64,000 nt of DNA from Chloroflexota bacterium (lineage in GTDB: Bacteria > Chloroflexota > Anaerolineae > CG2-30-64-16), in the NCBI GenBank assembly GCA_026389845.1, contig JAPLHB010000135.1, positions 1 through 64,000 of the forward strand. The letters are read 5' to 3'. The notes below the pieces were generated by a model. It saw nothing but the letters and a program-made list of their open reading frames with translations, searched no databases and had not been told where the DNA came from. Every line of letters starts with the position of its first letter. Positions within the stretch are counted from its first letter, which is position 1. Positions 32,701 to 41,759 of this stretch are shown here, piece after piece. The position numbers were made by a program, and so were the translations under genes.

Positions 32701-35312
32701 TGCCCGCTGTTCAAGGCGATTGGTACGCCCGAGATGCCAGGCTCACCGGCGTCGCGACGACCGTTCGCGTTCAGATCCTCGAAGACGTAGCCTTCGATCC
32801 CCGCGCTGGGCGGGATCGGGTTGGCCGCGCCCGGCGAGCCGAGATCCCCCGCGCTGCCCGGCCACGGGCTGAACGCGGCGCGCCAGCTCCGGCCGAGCGC
32901 GTTGTCCCAGCTCGGAACGATCAGCGCCATGGACGCGCCGTTGGGATCGGGGAAGCTCGCCCCGCCGTCGTAGGCCACACGGTCAATTTCCGTGCCGATG
33001 CCGTCCAGCAGGATGATCTCGTCATCGTCGTTGCCCAGGTCGAAGCTGCTGTAGCGATAGTCCACCTGCACACCGCCGTTGATCGCCCCATCGGCGTTTC
33101 GACCGAGCACCAGGAAGCCGTAAGCCGGCAGAAGCAGCGGGCCGCCGGCCTGGATGCGATGGCTGTCGCCTCCATCGTCGCGAATCGTCCAGCCGTTCAG
33201 GTCAATCGGCCGGCCGGTGGCGTTGTACACCTCGAACCATTCGCCGTCGCTGTCCGAGACGGCATTCGGGTTCTGCATGATCTCGTTGATGACCAGATCG
33301 CCGGGGCGGGCGGTGCTGGGGGTTACTGAGGCCGTCGGCGTGCTGCTGGCTGTCGCGGTCGCGGTGGGCGTCGACGTTGGGCCGGGCGTGCCTGTCGGGG
33401 TGATCGTCGGCGTCGGCGTGGGCGGCGCGGGCAGGTTCGGTCCGCCGGGCGAGGGCGGGTAGTCTTCGGTCCAGCCCCCGACGCCGTCCACCGTGCGGCT
33501 GAAGCTGGCGTCGGCCCGCGTGCTGGTGTAAGCGTAGCTGTCGGCCTCGCGACCGTCGGGCGCGACCAGGCGGACGGTGTCGCCGTCGTTGTTGAGTCCG
33601 ACGTCGGTGGTCGAGCGATAGCGCACCAGGAAGCCGCCGGGTTGGATCAGCGTACCGGACGGGAAGACGTAGGGTGAAGTGCCGCCGTCAGCCACGTCGT
33701 CCAGTGACCAGCCGGCCAGGTCAATCGCGATCGGCTCCAGGTTGAACAACTCGACCCACTCGTCATATGCGTCGGCCGTGCCGTCGCCGTCCCAGTCAAC
33801 CGCCTTGGGGTAGGGCAGAAACTCGTTCAGGCGCACCAGGGGCAGCGACGTGAGCGTCGCGGTCGGCGTGGGAGTTGGGGTGGGCGTCTCGGTCGCGCCG
33901 GGTAACGCCGTAGCGGTCGCGGTGGGCGTCGAGGTTAAGGTTGAGGTTGAGGTCGCCGTGTTCGTGGGCGTGGCAGTGGGTGTCGCGATCGGTTCCACGC
34001 CGGGGCCGCCTGGGTTGGGCGTGGCCTGGGGCAGCCAGTCGGTGGCGGTGTCGGTGTCGGCCCACGAGGAGACGCGCGCCAGCGAGGAACCCGCAGGCAC
34101 ACCGGAGCAGGGCGGGTCGAAGCCGCCGGCGTCCGTGCCGTAGCTCATCGCATCCACGGTCGCGGCGTCAGGGGCGATCAACAGCACGCGGTCGCCGGTG
34201 TTGCTCAGCCCGTTGCCGAGGCTGCCCTCCAGTGTCACCAAGTTGCCGGTGAAGCCGGGGTAGTTCGTCGCAAAGCCGGCTGCTGTCGCAGCAATCACCA
34301 GGTACTCGCCCGGTCCCAACGCGAAGGCTGGAATCGCATCCTCCGCCGAGTTATCGCGCAGTTTCCAGCCGGTCAGGTTGACGACTGTCGCCCCGGCGTT
34401 GAATAACTCGATCCACTCGTAAGAGGTGTCGGACCCGGATTGTGGCGCGTCATAGAGCACCTCGCTCAACAGGATGCGCGGCCAGATGACTGGCGTTGAC
34501 GTGGGCGTTTCAGTCGGTCTTGGCGTTGTGGAGGGCGTCCCCGTCGGAGATGACGTTGGCGTGGGTGTATCGGTCGCGCCGGGCAACGTCGTGGCGGTCT
34601 CGGTGGGCGTTGAGCTGGCGGTCGGGGTTGACGTGATAGTTTCGGTTGGCGTCCGGGTAGAAGTGACCGTCGGCGTAGCGGTCGGCGGTTGTGTCGCGGT
34701 CGGCGTTGCCGTGGGTGTCGCGGCCGGCCCCGCGCCTGGCGCGCCTGGGTTGGGCGTGGCCTGGGGCAGCCAGTCGGCGGCGGTGTCGGTGTCGACCCAC
34801 GAGGGGACGCGCGCCAGCGAGGAACCCGCAGGCACACCGGAACAGGGCGGGTCGAAGCCGCCGGCGTCCGCGCCGTAGCTCATCGCATCCACGGTTGCGG
34901 CGTCGGGGGCGATCAACAGCACGCGGTCGCCGGTGTTGCTCAGCCCGTTGCCGAGGCTGCCTTCCAGTGTCACCAGGTTGCCGGTGAAGCCGGGGTAGTT
35001 CGTCGCAAAGCCGGCCGCTGTCGCAGCCACCACCAGGTATTCGCCGGGGTTCAGCGTGAACGAAGGGATGGCGTCCTCAGCCGTATTGTCGCGGAGCCTC
35101 CAACCGGTCAGATTGACCGCCGCGGCAGTGGGGTTATAAAGCTCAATCCATTCGTAAGAGGTGTCTGTACCTGACTGGGGCGCGTCGTAAAGCACCTCAC
35201 TGATGACCAGGTGCGTGGCCGGCTGTGCGATGCTGCCGGCGGCAAAGAGGGCGGGCAGCAGGGCCAGGAGCAGGACCGAAGAGGCCAACATGGGCGCGCG
35301 GTGAATAGCCAT
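29727..35312 (-). CDS. Giant secreted protein with eight lamin-tail domains
   Basis: 1,861 aa with a signal peptide (ASSVLLLALLPALFAAGSIA). Eight lamin-tail (LTD) domains recur, each with [VIL]xxEVL/NEFLP, EWIEL(Y/F) and DLxGWxLxD. The EWIEL motifs lie near residues 54, 300, 517, 692, 967, 1176, 1343 and 1526. Thr/Pro linkers separate them. A SdrD-B/Cna-B-like domain (GYVFEDLNANGRRDAGEPGI, about 840-905) lies between LTD 4 and 5. The C-terminal 200 aa look like two OB-fold-like domains (IYLQDDTGGIRVYL; GDQVQATGRTENYHGELKL). The end is FLPVTGSD. Probably a cell-surface adhesin or DNA/carbohydrate-binding protein; no catalytic residues seen. Confidence 0.88.
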   Translation of the reverse strand: MAIHRAPMLASSVLLLALLPALFAAGSIAQPATHLVISEVLYDAPQSGTDTSYEWIELYNPTAAAVNLTGWRLRDNTAEDAIPSFTLNPGEYLVVAATAAGFATNYPGFTGNLVTLEGSLGNGLSNTGDRVLLIAPDAATVDAMSYGADAGGFDPPCSGVPAGSSLARVPSWVDTDTAADWLPQATPNPGAPGAGPAATPTATPTATQPPTATPTVTSTRTPTETITSTPTASSTPTETATTLPGATDTPTPTSSPTGTPSTTPRPTETPTSTPVIWPRILLSEVLYDAPQSGSDTSYEWIELFNAGATVVNLTGWKLRDNSAEDAIPAFALGPGEYLVIAATAAGFATNYPGFTGNLVTLEGSLGNGLSNTGDRVLLIAPDAATVDAMSYGTDAGGFDPPCSGVPAGSSLARVSSWADTDTATDWLPQATPNPGGPGVEPIATPTATPTNTATSTSTLTSTPTATATALPGATETPTPTPTPTATLTSLPLVRLNEFLPYPKAVDWDGDGTADAYDEWVELFNLEPIAIDLAGWSLDDVADGGTSPYVFPSGTLIQPGGFLVRYRSTTDVGLNNDGDTVRLVAPDGREADSYAYTSTRADASFSRTVDGVGGWTEDYPPSPGGPNLPAPPTPTPTITPTGTPGPTSTPTATATASSTPTASVTPSTARPGDLVINEIMQNPNAVSDSDGEWFEVYNATGRPIDLNGWTIRDDGGDSHRIQAGGPLLLPAYGFLVLGRNADGAINGGVQVDYRYSSFDLGNDDDEIILLDGIGTEIDRVAYDGGASFPDPNGASMALIVPSWDNALGRSWRAAFSPWPGSAGDLGSPGAANPIPPSAGIEGYVFEDLNANGRRDAGEPGISGVPIALNSGQSLHTFSDGWYGFYDLPAGVYTVTEIQPAGYASTTPDQLIVTVAPAEISWGHDFGERRLLTSPTPTGTVTPGAWPRVLVSEVLYDAAQAGTDSDFEWIELHNPTAAAVDLAGWRLRDNSAEDALPAFTLGPGEYLVVAATATGFAANYPGFTGHLVTLEGTIGNGLGNGGDVVMLLAPDGSAVDAMSYGDNTAAFAPPCPDVPAGYSLARAPSEADTDTAADWLPQVTPNPGAPGLIPSPTPTPTATATATPTSASTSTSTSTSTSTSTLTPTPGPLPRIRLNEVLPRAGAVDWDGNGSADAYDEWIEFFSLESVAIDLAGWALDDIANGGSAPYIFPAGTLIEPDGFLVRFRSTTGVALNNDADDVRLLAPGGAEVDRFSYANPRPDASYSRTTDGAGDWTDSYPPSPGRPNLPGAPVATGTPTATPTSTSTSTSTPTAGPRPAVRLNEFLPRPVAIDWDGNGTADAYDEWIELFSLEPGTVDLTGWMLDDIPDGGTAAYVFPPGTTIEPGGFLVRYRSTTGVALNSDADTIRLLAPDGRAVDSHAYRNPRPDASYSRSVDGTGDWTDAYPPSPGRPNLPGTPTPTRTATPTRTPTTTRTATPTRTATPTRTVTVTPTATATATPFPAGVALNEFLPEPLAVDWNNDGTVSYDDEWIELYSAAASPVDVGGWAVADASKTYTLPLGTVIWPRGYLLLFRTQTHLSLGDYGDRVALLRPDGSVADEFVYTQGPGADRSFCRSADGTGGWTRNCVVTPGEANRLLPAATPRPTAEPGDEDDGSWDQAGAQSGPPLVGSIAAVRAAPTGVRATLIGAVTVPTGLFGRSIYLQDDTGGIRVYLRRGDYPTLRTGDQVQATGRTENYHGELKLSVTNAAGLALLGSGAAPAPLRVTTGQMNEAHEGQLVWLVGRVVKFERSAITLDDGSGPARVYFTEDLPWRRPYVQIGEVWLATGVVSQYVAAQPYAGGYELLPRFAADFSRPPAFLPVTGSD

Positions 35313-35482
35313 GGCCGTTCCTCCTGATGTGAGCGAAGGCGGTAAAGCCATGAAAGCAAGGAACTCGCGGGGGGAGTATGTTGCGCATTATAGAGCAAGT
35401 ATTCGCGGTTTGTCAAACGCGGGTGATCGGAGACAGCCATTCCAGGAGCCGTCCCGGGTGTAACGCAAAATTGTCGGGAGCA

Positions 35483-35690
35483 TGTCACCCCTTCGGTGCA
35501 CTCAGGGCAGGCTCTGCGCGGGTTAACGACGAGCGGCGCGTTGCAGCAGGTCACTAGCGAAGGGTCTCGTTGCGGCAAGGAGAACTTCTTCCTTTACTGC
35601 GTTCAGGACAAGCTCAGAGCGCAGTGAACGGATTCTTCGCTGGGATCACGCCAACGCGCGAAACCAAAAACAAACCCGCTCAAAATGACG
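35483..35690. repeat. MITE-like repeat, TGTCACCCC...CTCAAAATGAC ends
   Basis: Long composite repeat in the gap 35313-35813. It contains words shared with 52573-52731, 55398-55604 and 56309-56443 (GAGCGGGTT, GAAGGGTCTCG, AGCGAAGAATC-like, CACTCAGGGCA). The ends are imperfect inverted repeats. No transposase is present. The rest of the gap holds only the gatC promoter. Confidence 0.75.
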
Positions 35691-35737
35691 CCGAGGTCAC
35701 CGACACTTTTGCGTTATATCCGAGCCGTCCCGGCGAA

Positions 35738-35767
35738 TTGCTCCCCCGCGTCCGTCGGTGCTATAAT
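35738..35767 (+). promoter_or_regulatory. Promoter of gatC-gatA
   Basis: TTGCTC (35738-35743), 18-nt spacer, TATAAT (35762-35767) with an extended TGC. A short CAACACG-type heptamer repeat separates it from gatC. Confidence 0.65.
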
Positions 35768-35813
35768 GGCGCGGGGATTACGCAAAACGCAACACGCATC
35801 ACGGAACAATACC

Positions 35814-36152
35814 ATGCCGCTCACCATCACCGAAGTCGAACACATCGCTGAGTTGGCCCGGTTGAGCCTGACCGCCGAGGAAAAGGCGCTCTACCGCGAC
35901 CAGCTTTCGGCCATCCTGGACTACGCCGCGGCCATCCAGCGGGTGGACACCTCCGCCATCCCGCCCACCGCGACCGTCCTGTCGCTGCGCAACGTCATGC
36001 GCGACGATCTGGCCGCGCCGTCGTTGCCGGCCGAGGACGTGCTGGCGAACGCGCCGGACGCGGCGGAGGGGTGTTTTCGGGTGAAGGCGATACTGGAAAC
36101 TGGAAACTGGAAACTGGATGCTGGAAACTGGAAACTGGATGCTGGAAACTAG
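35814..36152 (+). CDS. gatC: Asp-tRNA(Asn)/Glu-tRNA(Gln) amidotransferase subunit GatC
   Basis: 112 aa. [37 protein letters not shown] and the later [34 protein letters not shown] are the GatC signature. It stabilises GatA in the complex that makes Gln-tRNA(Gln) or Asn-tRNA(Asn). The family normally ends soon after FRVKAIL. Here the last 19 residues ([18 protein letters not shown]) are encoded by the GGAAACT heptamer array, which also provides the stop codon. The tail should be dispensable. Confidence 0.95.
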   Translation: MPLTITEVEHIAELARLSLTAEEKALYRDQLSAILDYAAAIQRVDTSAIPPTATVLSLRNVMRDDLAAPSLPAEDVLANAPDAAEGCFRVKAILETGNWKLDAGNWKLDAGN

Positions 36153-36297
36153 AAACTGGATGCTGGAAACTGGATGCTGGAAACTGGATACTGGATGCTG
36201 GAAACTGGATGCTGGAAACTGGAAACTGGATGCTGGAAACTGGAAATCGGACAACACGGGCTTGAGGACAGATCAGCTTCCAGTTTCCAGCTTCCAG
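36095..36297. repeat. Long palindromic heptanucleotide array (GGAAACT/GGATGCT)
   Basis: About 21 direct heptamers (GGAAACT, GGATGCT, GGATACT; 36095-36248), a spacer, then inverted CTTCCAG/TTTCCAG units (36276-36297). It starts inside gatC and ends before gatA. On both strands it is open in several frames, which creates false ORFs. Confidence 0.93.
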
Positions 36298-36312
36298 ACG
36301 TTGCGAGGTAAT

Positions 36313-37809
36313 GTGTTACACGATCTCACCCTCCACGCCGCCGCGACCCTTCTGCGCGCCGGCGAGATCACGGCGACGGAGTTGACCGAGGCGATGCTCG
36401 ACCGCATCTACGCGGTGGATAACGACGTGAAGGCGTATCTGACGCTGACGCCGGAGGTCGCGCTGGAGCAGGCGGCCGAGGCCGATGCGGCCATCGCCGC
36501 GGCCCGCAAAGAGGACGCGGTTGACCGGCTGCCACTCCTGACCGGCATCCCGCTGGCGATCAAGGACGTGATCACGGTCGAGGGCGTGCCGCTCACGGCC
36601 GGGTCGAAGATCCTGGAAGGCTACGTTCCGCCCTACAACGCCACCGTGATCGAGAAGCTGGCCGCGGCCGGCGCGGTGATCCTGGGCAAGACCAACACCG
36701 ACGAGTTCGCGATGGGTTCGAGCACCGAGAACTCGGCGTATTTCACCACGCGCAACCCGTGGGATTTGACGCGGGTACCAGGCGGATCGAGCGGCGGCAG
36801 CGCGGCGGCGGTGGCTGCGGGCGAATGCCTGGCCGCGCTCGGCTCGGATACAGGCGGCAGCGTGCGCCAGCCGGCCAGTCTGTGCGGCGTGGTGGGGATC
36901 AAGCCGACCTACGGCCGCGTTAGCCGCTACGGGCTGGCGGCCTACGCCTCGTCGCTCGACCAGATCGGCTCATTCGGCAAGGACGTGACCGATGCCGCCA
37001 TCCTGCTGGCCGCGATCGCCGGTTACGATCCGCGCGACAGCACGAGCGTGGATGCCCCAGGGATCAGGATTCAGGAGACAGGGATCAGGAGGCAGGAGGC
37101 AGGGGTCAGGGGGCTGCGGATCGGCGTGCCGAATGAGTACTTCATCCCAGGCATGCAGCCCGAAGTCGAGGCGGCAGTGCGCGCGGCGGTAGAGGTGATG
37201 CGTGGCTTGGGCGCGGAGGTGCGGGAGGTCAGCCTGCCCCACACCGATTTGGCGCTGCCGGTCTACTACCTGATTGCGCCGGCCGAGGCCTCGGCCAACC
37301 TGGCCCGCTACGACGGCATCCGCTATGGCCTTTCGGCGCCGGGGGCGACGCTATGGGACACCTACCGGCAGACGCGCGGGCAAGGATTCGGCCCGGAGGT
37401 CAAGCGGCGCATCATGCTGGGCGCATATGCGCTCAGCGCGGGCTACTACGACGCCTACTACCTCAAGGCGCAGCAGGTGCGCACGCTCATCAAGCGCGAT
37501 TTCGATGAGGCATTCCGCCAGGTGGACGTCATCGCCTGCCCCACCACGCCGACGACCGCCTTCCGCATCGGAGAAAAGGTAGCTGATCCGCTCCAGATGT
37601 ACCTGTCGGACGTCTTCACCCTATCGGTGAACCTGGCGGGCATCTGCGGTCTCTCGCTGCCCTGTGGCTTCGACGGCAACAGATTGCCCATCGGGCTTCA
37701 ACTCATCGCCGGCGCGTTCGAGGAAGAGACGATTTTGCGGGCGGCGTATGCGTATGAGCAGGCGACGGAATGGCATTTGAGAAAACCGAAGCTGGAAGCT
37801 GGAAACTAG
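36313..37809 (+). CDS. gatA: Asp-tRNA(Asn)/Glu-tRNA(Gln) amidotransferase subunit GatA
   Basis: 498 aa. Amidase-signature enzyme that releases ammonia from glutamine. [10 protein letters not shown] holds the catalytic lysine, and [38 protein letters not shown] carries the Ser-cisSer-Lys elements and the substrate loop. GTG 36313 is chosen ([18 protein letters not shown]) because the upstream frame is repeat-derived; the GAGG ribosome binding site is only 4 nt away. Residues about 249-266 ([18 protein letters not shown]) are an insertion from CAGGAGT-type heptamers, and the last residues KLEAGN plus stop come from another array. Confidence 0.94.
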   Translation: MLHDLTLHAAATLLRAGEITATELTEAMLDRIYAVDNDVKAYLTLTPEVALEQAAEADAAIAAARKEDAVDRLPLLTGIPLAIKDVITVEGVPLTAGSKILEGYVPPYNATVIEKLAAAGAVILGKTNTDEFAMGSSTENSAYFTTRNPWDLTRVPGGSSGGSAAAVAAGECLAALGSDTGGSVRQPASLCGVVGIKPTYGRVSRYGLAAYASSLDQIGSFGKDVTDAAILLAAIAGYDPRDSTSVDAPGIRIQETGIRRQEAGVRGLRIGVPNEYFIPGMQPEVEAAVRAAVEVMRGLGAEVREVSLPHTDLALPVYYLIAPAEASANLARYDGIRYGLSAPGATLWDTYRQTRGQGFGPEVKRRIMLGAYALSAGYYDAYYLKAQQVRTLIKRDFDEAFRQVDVIACPTTPTTAFRIGEKVADPLQMYLSDVFTLSVNLAGICGLSLPCGFDGNRLPIGLQLIAGAFEEETILRAAYAYEQATEWHLRKPKLEAGN

Positions 37810-37882
37810 AAGCTGGAAATTAGAAGCCGGTCTCGCTTCTCCAGGCTTCCAGCCGCCAGTTTCCAGCTTCCAGTATCCAGCC
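37793..37882. repeat. Palindromic heptanucleotide array (GGAAGCT)
   Basis: Direct GGAAGCT/GGAAACT/AGAAGCT units (37793-37828) begin inside the end of gatA. After a spacer, inverted CTTCCAG/TTTCCAG/TATCCAG units run to 37882. The downstream gene starts at 37905. Confidence 0.88.
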
Positions 37883-37904
37883 GCCGGTCCGTCAAAGGTG
37901 ACGC

Positions 37905-39287
37905 ATGACATCCATGAAACCTAACTTCGCACCGTTCGCGGCCAAGATGCGGGCGGAAAACCTGCCCGAGATCGTCATCCGTACCTTCGAGCACTACTAC
38001 GTCCAGTTGGCCGAAGGGCGCACGGGTCTGATCCCGGAAGCGGAGATTCGCCCAGTCGCGTCGCTGCCCGACGCCGAGACGTTCGGCCCGGAGTTGGCGG
38101 CCGCGGGGCAGGCGGCGCTGTTCAAGACGGTGCTGCTCAAGCTCAACGGCGGCCTGGGCACGGGGATGGGGCTGGAGCGGGCCAAGTCGCTGCTGGTCGT
38201 TAAGGAAGGCCTGACCTTCTTGGACGTGATCGCCCGGCAAGCCATCCACGTCGGCGTGCCGCTCGTGCTGATGAATAGCTTCGTCACCCGCGACGACTCG
38301 CTGGCGGCGCTGCGCCCCTATGACGAGCTAGCAAGGCGCATCCCGTTCGACTTCGTGCAGCACAAGGTTCCGAAAATTGCCCAGACCGATCTCAGCCCGA
38401 TCGTCTGGCCGGCCGACCCCGAGCTGGAGTGGTGTCCGCCCGGCCACGGCGACATCTACACGGCGCTTGTCACCTGCGGGATGTTGGCGGCGCTGCTGGC
38501 CGCGGGGATCGAATACGCGTTCGTCGCCAACGCCGACAATTTGGGCGCGTGCATAGACCCGGCGATCCTGGGCTACTTCGTGACCCACCGGCTGCCGTTT
38601 CTGATGGAGGTCGCCGACCGCACCGCTGCCGATCACAAGGGCGGCCACCTGGCGCGACGGGTCGAAGACGGCCGGCTGATCCTGCGGGAGTCAGCCCAAT
38701 GCCCGGCCAAAGACATGGACGTGTTTCAGGACATCGCCCGGCACCGCTATTTCAACAGCAACAACCTGTGGCTGAATCTGCCCGCGCTCGATGCGTTGCT
38801 GGCGGCCAAAGCGGGCGTGCTCGGCCTACCGATGATCCGTAACAGTAAGACCGTTGACCCGCGCGACCCGCACTCGACGCCGGTCTACCAACTGGAGACT
38901 GCAATGGGCGCGGCGATCGGCCTGTTCGAGGGCGCGGGGGCTGTGCGCGTGCCGCGCACTCGCTTTGCGCCGGTGAAGAGCTGCGACGACCTGCTCGCGG
39001 TCCGTTCCGATGCGTACGTGCTGACCGACGACTACCGGATCGTGCCCAATCCGGCGCGAACGTTGGGGCCGTTGGTGGTCAGCCTGGACGGCCGCTACTA
39101 CAAGTTGATTGACGATCTGGAGGCTCGCTTCCCTTACGGCCCGCCGTCGCTGGTCGCCTGCGAGCGGTTGAGCGTGAAGGGGGACGTGCGGTTCGGCCGG
39201 GACGTGGTCTGCCGGGGCGCAGTGAAGATCGTCAACGCATCGCCGGAGCAGGCGACGATTCCCGACGCTGAGCGGTTGGAGGGATAG
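37905..39287 (+). CDS. UTP-glucose-1-phosphate uridylyltransferase family protein
   Basis: 460 aa, UDPGP family (eukaryote-type). VLLKLNGGLGTGMGLERAKSLL (about residues 77-98) is the nucleotide-binding loop. LVLMNSFVTRDDS, VQHKVPKI, WCPPGHGDIY, FVANADNLGA (metal/UTP aspartate) and YFNSNNLWLNLPALD are family motifs. It makes UDP-glucose or a related UDP-sugar for glycan or trehalose synthesis. The next gene, a membrane glycosyltransferase-like protein, starts 9 bp after its stop, so the two may work together. Confidence 0.9.
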   Translation: MTSMKPNFAPFAAKMRAENLPEIVIRTFEHYYVQLAEGRTGLIPEAEIRPVASLPDAETFGPELAAAGQAALFKTVLLKLNGGLGTGMGLERAKSLLVVKEGLTFLDVIARQAIHVGVPLVLMNSFVTRDDSLAALRPYDELARRIPFDFVQHKVPKIAQTDLSPIVWPADPELEWCPPGHGDIYTALVTCGMLAALLAAGIEYAFVANADNLGACIDPAILGYFVTHRLPFLMEVADRTAADHKGGHLARRVEDGRLILRESAQCPAKDMDVFQDIARHRYFNSNNLWLNLPALDALLAAKAGVLGLPMIRNSKTVDPRDPHSTPVYQLETAMGAAIGLFEGAGAVRVPRTRFAPVKSCDDLLAVRSDAYVLTDDYRIVPNPARTLGPLVVSLDGRYYKLIDDLEARFPYGPPSLVACERLSVKGDVRFGRDVVCRGAVKIVNASPEQATIPDAERLEG

Positions 39288-39296
39288 CAGACGGCT

Positions 39297-41192
39297 ATGA
39301 CACAGTCTATCCCGAGACCACTTTTCATCATTCTGTTTTCTGCCTTCTGCCTTCTGCTGTTTCTCGCCTTCGGCGCGTATCAGCTACATCTGCCGGGCTT
39401 ACACTACGACGAGGCCAAAGAAGCCGGGCTGAATGCGATGCAGTTGGTGAGTGGGCAGCCGGTGACTGCGTTTCGCGACGCAACGGTCCAGCTCGGTGCG
39501 TGGCGGTTGCCGCTGATGGTGCAGGACTACATCGGCAGCCTGAACGTGCTCCTGGCCGTGCCGTTTCTGGCCGTTGGCGGCGTGAACGTCGTCGCGCTGC
39601 GCTGGCTGCCGCTCGTGATCGCCGGCCTGACCCTGCTGCTGACGTCCCGCATCGCCTGGCGGCTGAGCGGTCCGGTGGCCGGCGGCGTGACGGCCCTGCT
39701 GCTGGCTGTCAATCCCTCGTTTGTCTTCTGGAGCCGCCAGGGCATTTTCGTCACCAATCTCACCGCGCTCATCTTCATGGCAAGCCTGCTGACCGGCCTG
39801 CGCTGGTGGGTCGAGCGCAAGCCGCGCGACCTCTGGCTCACCGCGTTCCTCTGGGGCCTGGGCATCTACGCCAAGTTGCTGTTCATCTGGGCGATTGGGG
39901 CGGTGGTGGGTGTGGGGGTGATAGCGTGGGCGGTGGAGCGGTGGGAGCAAAACGCAAAACGAAAAACGAAAAACGAAAACGCGCAGCACGCAGTACGCAG
40001 TACGCAGCACGCAGCACGCAGCACGCAGCACGCAGTACGCAGCACGCAGCACGCAGCATGCAGCACGCAGCACGCCATACGCCATACGCAATACGCAATA
40101 CGCAATACCCTCATCGCCGCTCTCTTTTTCGCCATCCCACTTCTCCCATTGCTACTCTTCAACCTCCGCACTGGCGGCACACTGGCTTCGATCTTCGGCA
40201 ACCTGGGGCGATCGTACTACGGCGTGGACAACACCGCCTATCTGCCCAACCTGTTGACCCGACTCAAGCAACTGGTCACGTTGCTGCGCGGGGATCATCT
40301 TTGGTACCTGGGCGGCGTCTTCGCCAACCAGTGGGCGCCGTGGTTGGCGGGTGGGCTGGCGGTGACTGCGCTCGTCGTTGGAGTGGTTGAATGGGTGATT
40401 CCCGCTCGACGCTCGACGTTCGACGCTCCACCGTTCACCGTGTCACCATGTCACCGTGTCACCATGTCACCGTGTCACCGTGTCACCGTGTCACTCTTGC
40501 CGCTCGCGTTGCTCGCGCTCATGGTCGCTCAAAGCGCCTTCACCGTCAGCGATCTGTTCATCACCCATTACGTGCTGCTGTTGCCGTTGATCCCGCTGGC
40601 GGGCGGACTGGCGGCCGGTGCACTCGTTGCAGAGGGGCGGGGGGGCATGGGGGCAGGAATCAGGAGTCAGGAATCAGGAGTCAGGGGTCAGGGGTTGCTG
40701 CCACCTGCCTCCTTGCTCGCTGCGGTCGCCCTCATCGCCGTACTGCTCTGGGCTGGCGGCGACCTGTGGACGACCGTTCGCTATCACCGCGGCCTGGCGG
40801 CGTCGGGCGGGCACGCGGGGCACTCGGACGCGATCGGCGATCTGGCGGGCTACCTGGCGGCCGGGGGCCTCTCGGCGCCGGTGACGTTGGACTGGGGCAT
40901 AGATGCGCCGGTGCGTTTCCTGACGACCGGCAAGGTGAATCCCATCGAAGTGTTCGGTTATGCCCCGGTGGATGCGCCCGACGATGGGTTCGCGGCGCGG
41001 GTGAGCGGCTTCCTCGATAACCCGGACAACATCTACCTGGCCCACGCGTCCGAGGCGACGGTGTTCCAGGGCCGGGTGGAGGCATTGCGCAAGCTGGCGG
41101 CCGGACGAGGCCTGACTCTGCATGAAGAAATCCGTTTCGCTGAACGCAGCGGCCGGCCGCTCTTCGTGATCTACCGGACGGGAAAGTCGTAA
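39297..41192 (+). CDS. GT39/ArnT-like membrane glycosyltransferase with repeat-derived inserts
   Basis: 631 aa. N-terminal helix ([20 protein letters not shown]), then [15 protein letters not shown] with the acidic motif of PMT/ArnT-type GT-C enzymes, and about ten membrane segments. It should transfer sugars from a lipid carrier outside the membrane. Three segments come from DNA repeats: residues about 217-273 (STQHAAR-type heptapeptides), about 380-398 ([15 protein letters not shown]) and about 449-468 ([10 protein letters not shown]). They lie in predicted loops and keep the frame open. Function may be retained, but activity is untested. Confidence 0.82.
   Translation: MTQSIPRPLFIILFSAFCLLLFLAFGAYQLHLPGLHYDEAKEAGLNAMQLVSGQPVTAFRDATVQLGAWRLPLMVQDYIGSLNVLLAVPFLAVGGVNVVALRWLPLVIAGLTLLLTSRIAWRLSGPVAGGVTALLLAVNPSFVFWSRQGIFVTNLTALIFMASLLTGLRWWVERKPRDLWLTAFLWGLGIYAKLLFIWAIGAVVGVGVIAWAVERWEQNAKRKTKNENAQHAVRSTQHAARSTQHAVRSTQHAACSTQHAIRHTQYAIRNTLIAALFFAIPLLPLLLFNLRTGGTLASIFGNLGRSYYGVDNTAYLPNLLTRLKQLVTLLRGDHLWYLGGVFANQWAPWLAGGLAVTALVVGVVEWVIPARRSTFDAPPFTVSPCHRVTMSPCHRVTVSLLPLALLALMVAQSAFTVSDLFITHYVLLLPLIPLAGGLAAGALVAEGRGGMGAGIRSQESGVRGQGLLPPASLLAAVALIAVLLWAGGDLWTTVRYHRGLAASGGHAGHSDAIGDLAGYLAAGGLSAPVTLDWGIDAPVRFLTTGKVNPIEVFGYAPVDAPDDGFAARVSGFLDNPDNIYLAHASEATVFQGRVEALRKLAAGRGLTLHEEIRFAERSGRPLFVIYRTGKS
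39950..40112. repeat. Heptanucleotide array inside the glycosyltransferase gene
   Basis: About 23 heptamers: AAAAACG units first, then CAGCACG, CAGTACG, CCATACG and CAATACG. The length keeps the gene in frame. Each group of three heptamers (21 bp) encodes a seven-residue unit such as STQHAAR, which is why the peptide is also heptad-like. Confidence 0.92.
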
Positions 41193-41208
41193 CTGTTTTC
41201 GTTTGTGG

Positions 41209-41227
41209 CGCAAGCTGCCAGCTTGCG
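41209..41227. repeat. Small palindrome CGCAAGCTG-C-CAGCTTGCG
   Basis: A perfect 9-bp inverted repeat with a 1-nt centre between the glycosyltransferase and the macrodomain gene. No T-tract follows. It may be a short palindromic repeat or a weak terminator. Confidence 0.65.
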
Positions 41228-41247
41228 TTACAGGCAGGAGGCGAGTC

Positions 41248-41757
41248 ATGTTGGACCGAATTACCATCATCGAAGGCGACATCACCCGCCAGCCGGTAGA
41301 CGCCATCGTCAACGCGGCGAATAGCTCGTTGCTGGGCGGCGGGGGCGTGGACGGCGCGATCCACCGGGCGGCCGGGCCGGAGCTGCTGGCCGAGAGCAGC
41401 ATGCTGGGCGGCTGCCCGACAGGCGAGGCGAAGATCACGCGGGGCTACCGGCTGCCGGCCAGGTGGGTCATCCACACCGTCGGGCCGATCTGGCAGGGCG
41501 GCGAGTGTGGCGAGGATGCACTGCTGGCGAGCTGCTATCGCAACAGTCTGGCGTTGGCCGCGGCGCACGGCATTCATACCATCGCCTTTCCGGCCATCAG
41601 CACCGGCATCTACGGCTTTCCGCTGGAGCGGGCGACGCAGATCGCGCTGGCGGAGGTGAAGCGGTTCCTCGATCAGGATGCGTCCATCGAGAAGGTGGTT
41701 TTTGTCTGCTATGGGCGCTATGCGTATCCGGTCTACATAAAGGCCGCCGAGGGTTGA
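41248..41757 (+). CDS. Macrodomain protein (ADP-ribose/OAADPr hydrolase-like)
   Basis: 169 aa, usual length. [39 protein letters not shown] is the macrodomain N-terminal signature, with the catalytic Asn-Asn and Gly-rich loop. [11 protein letters not shown] and [23 protein letters not shown] are the second ADP-ribose-binding loop. It binds or deacylates O-acetyl-ADP-ribose, or removes ADP-ribose from proteins. AGGAGG precedes ATG 41248. Confidence 0.95.
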   Translation: MLDRITIIEGDITRQPVDAIVNAANSSLLGGGGVDGAIHRAAGPELLAESSMLGGCPTGEAKITRGYRLPARWVIHTVGPIWQGGECGEDALLASCYRNSLALAAAHGIHTIAFPAISTGIYGFPLERATQIALAEVKRFLDQDASIEKVVFVCYGRYAYPVYIKAAEG

Positions 41758-41759
41758 CT

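Noticed and set aside
36118-36312. An N-terminal extension of GatA (LETGNWM-type repeats)
   Set aside because: The open frame is a product of heptamer repeats. GatA homology begins at GTG 36313.
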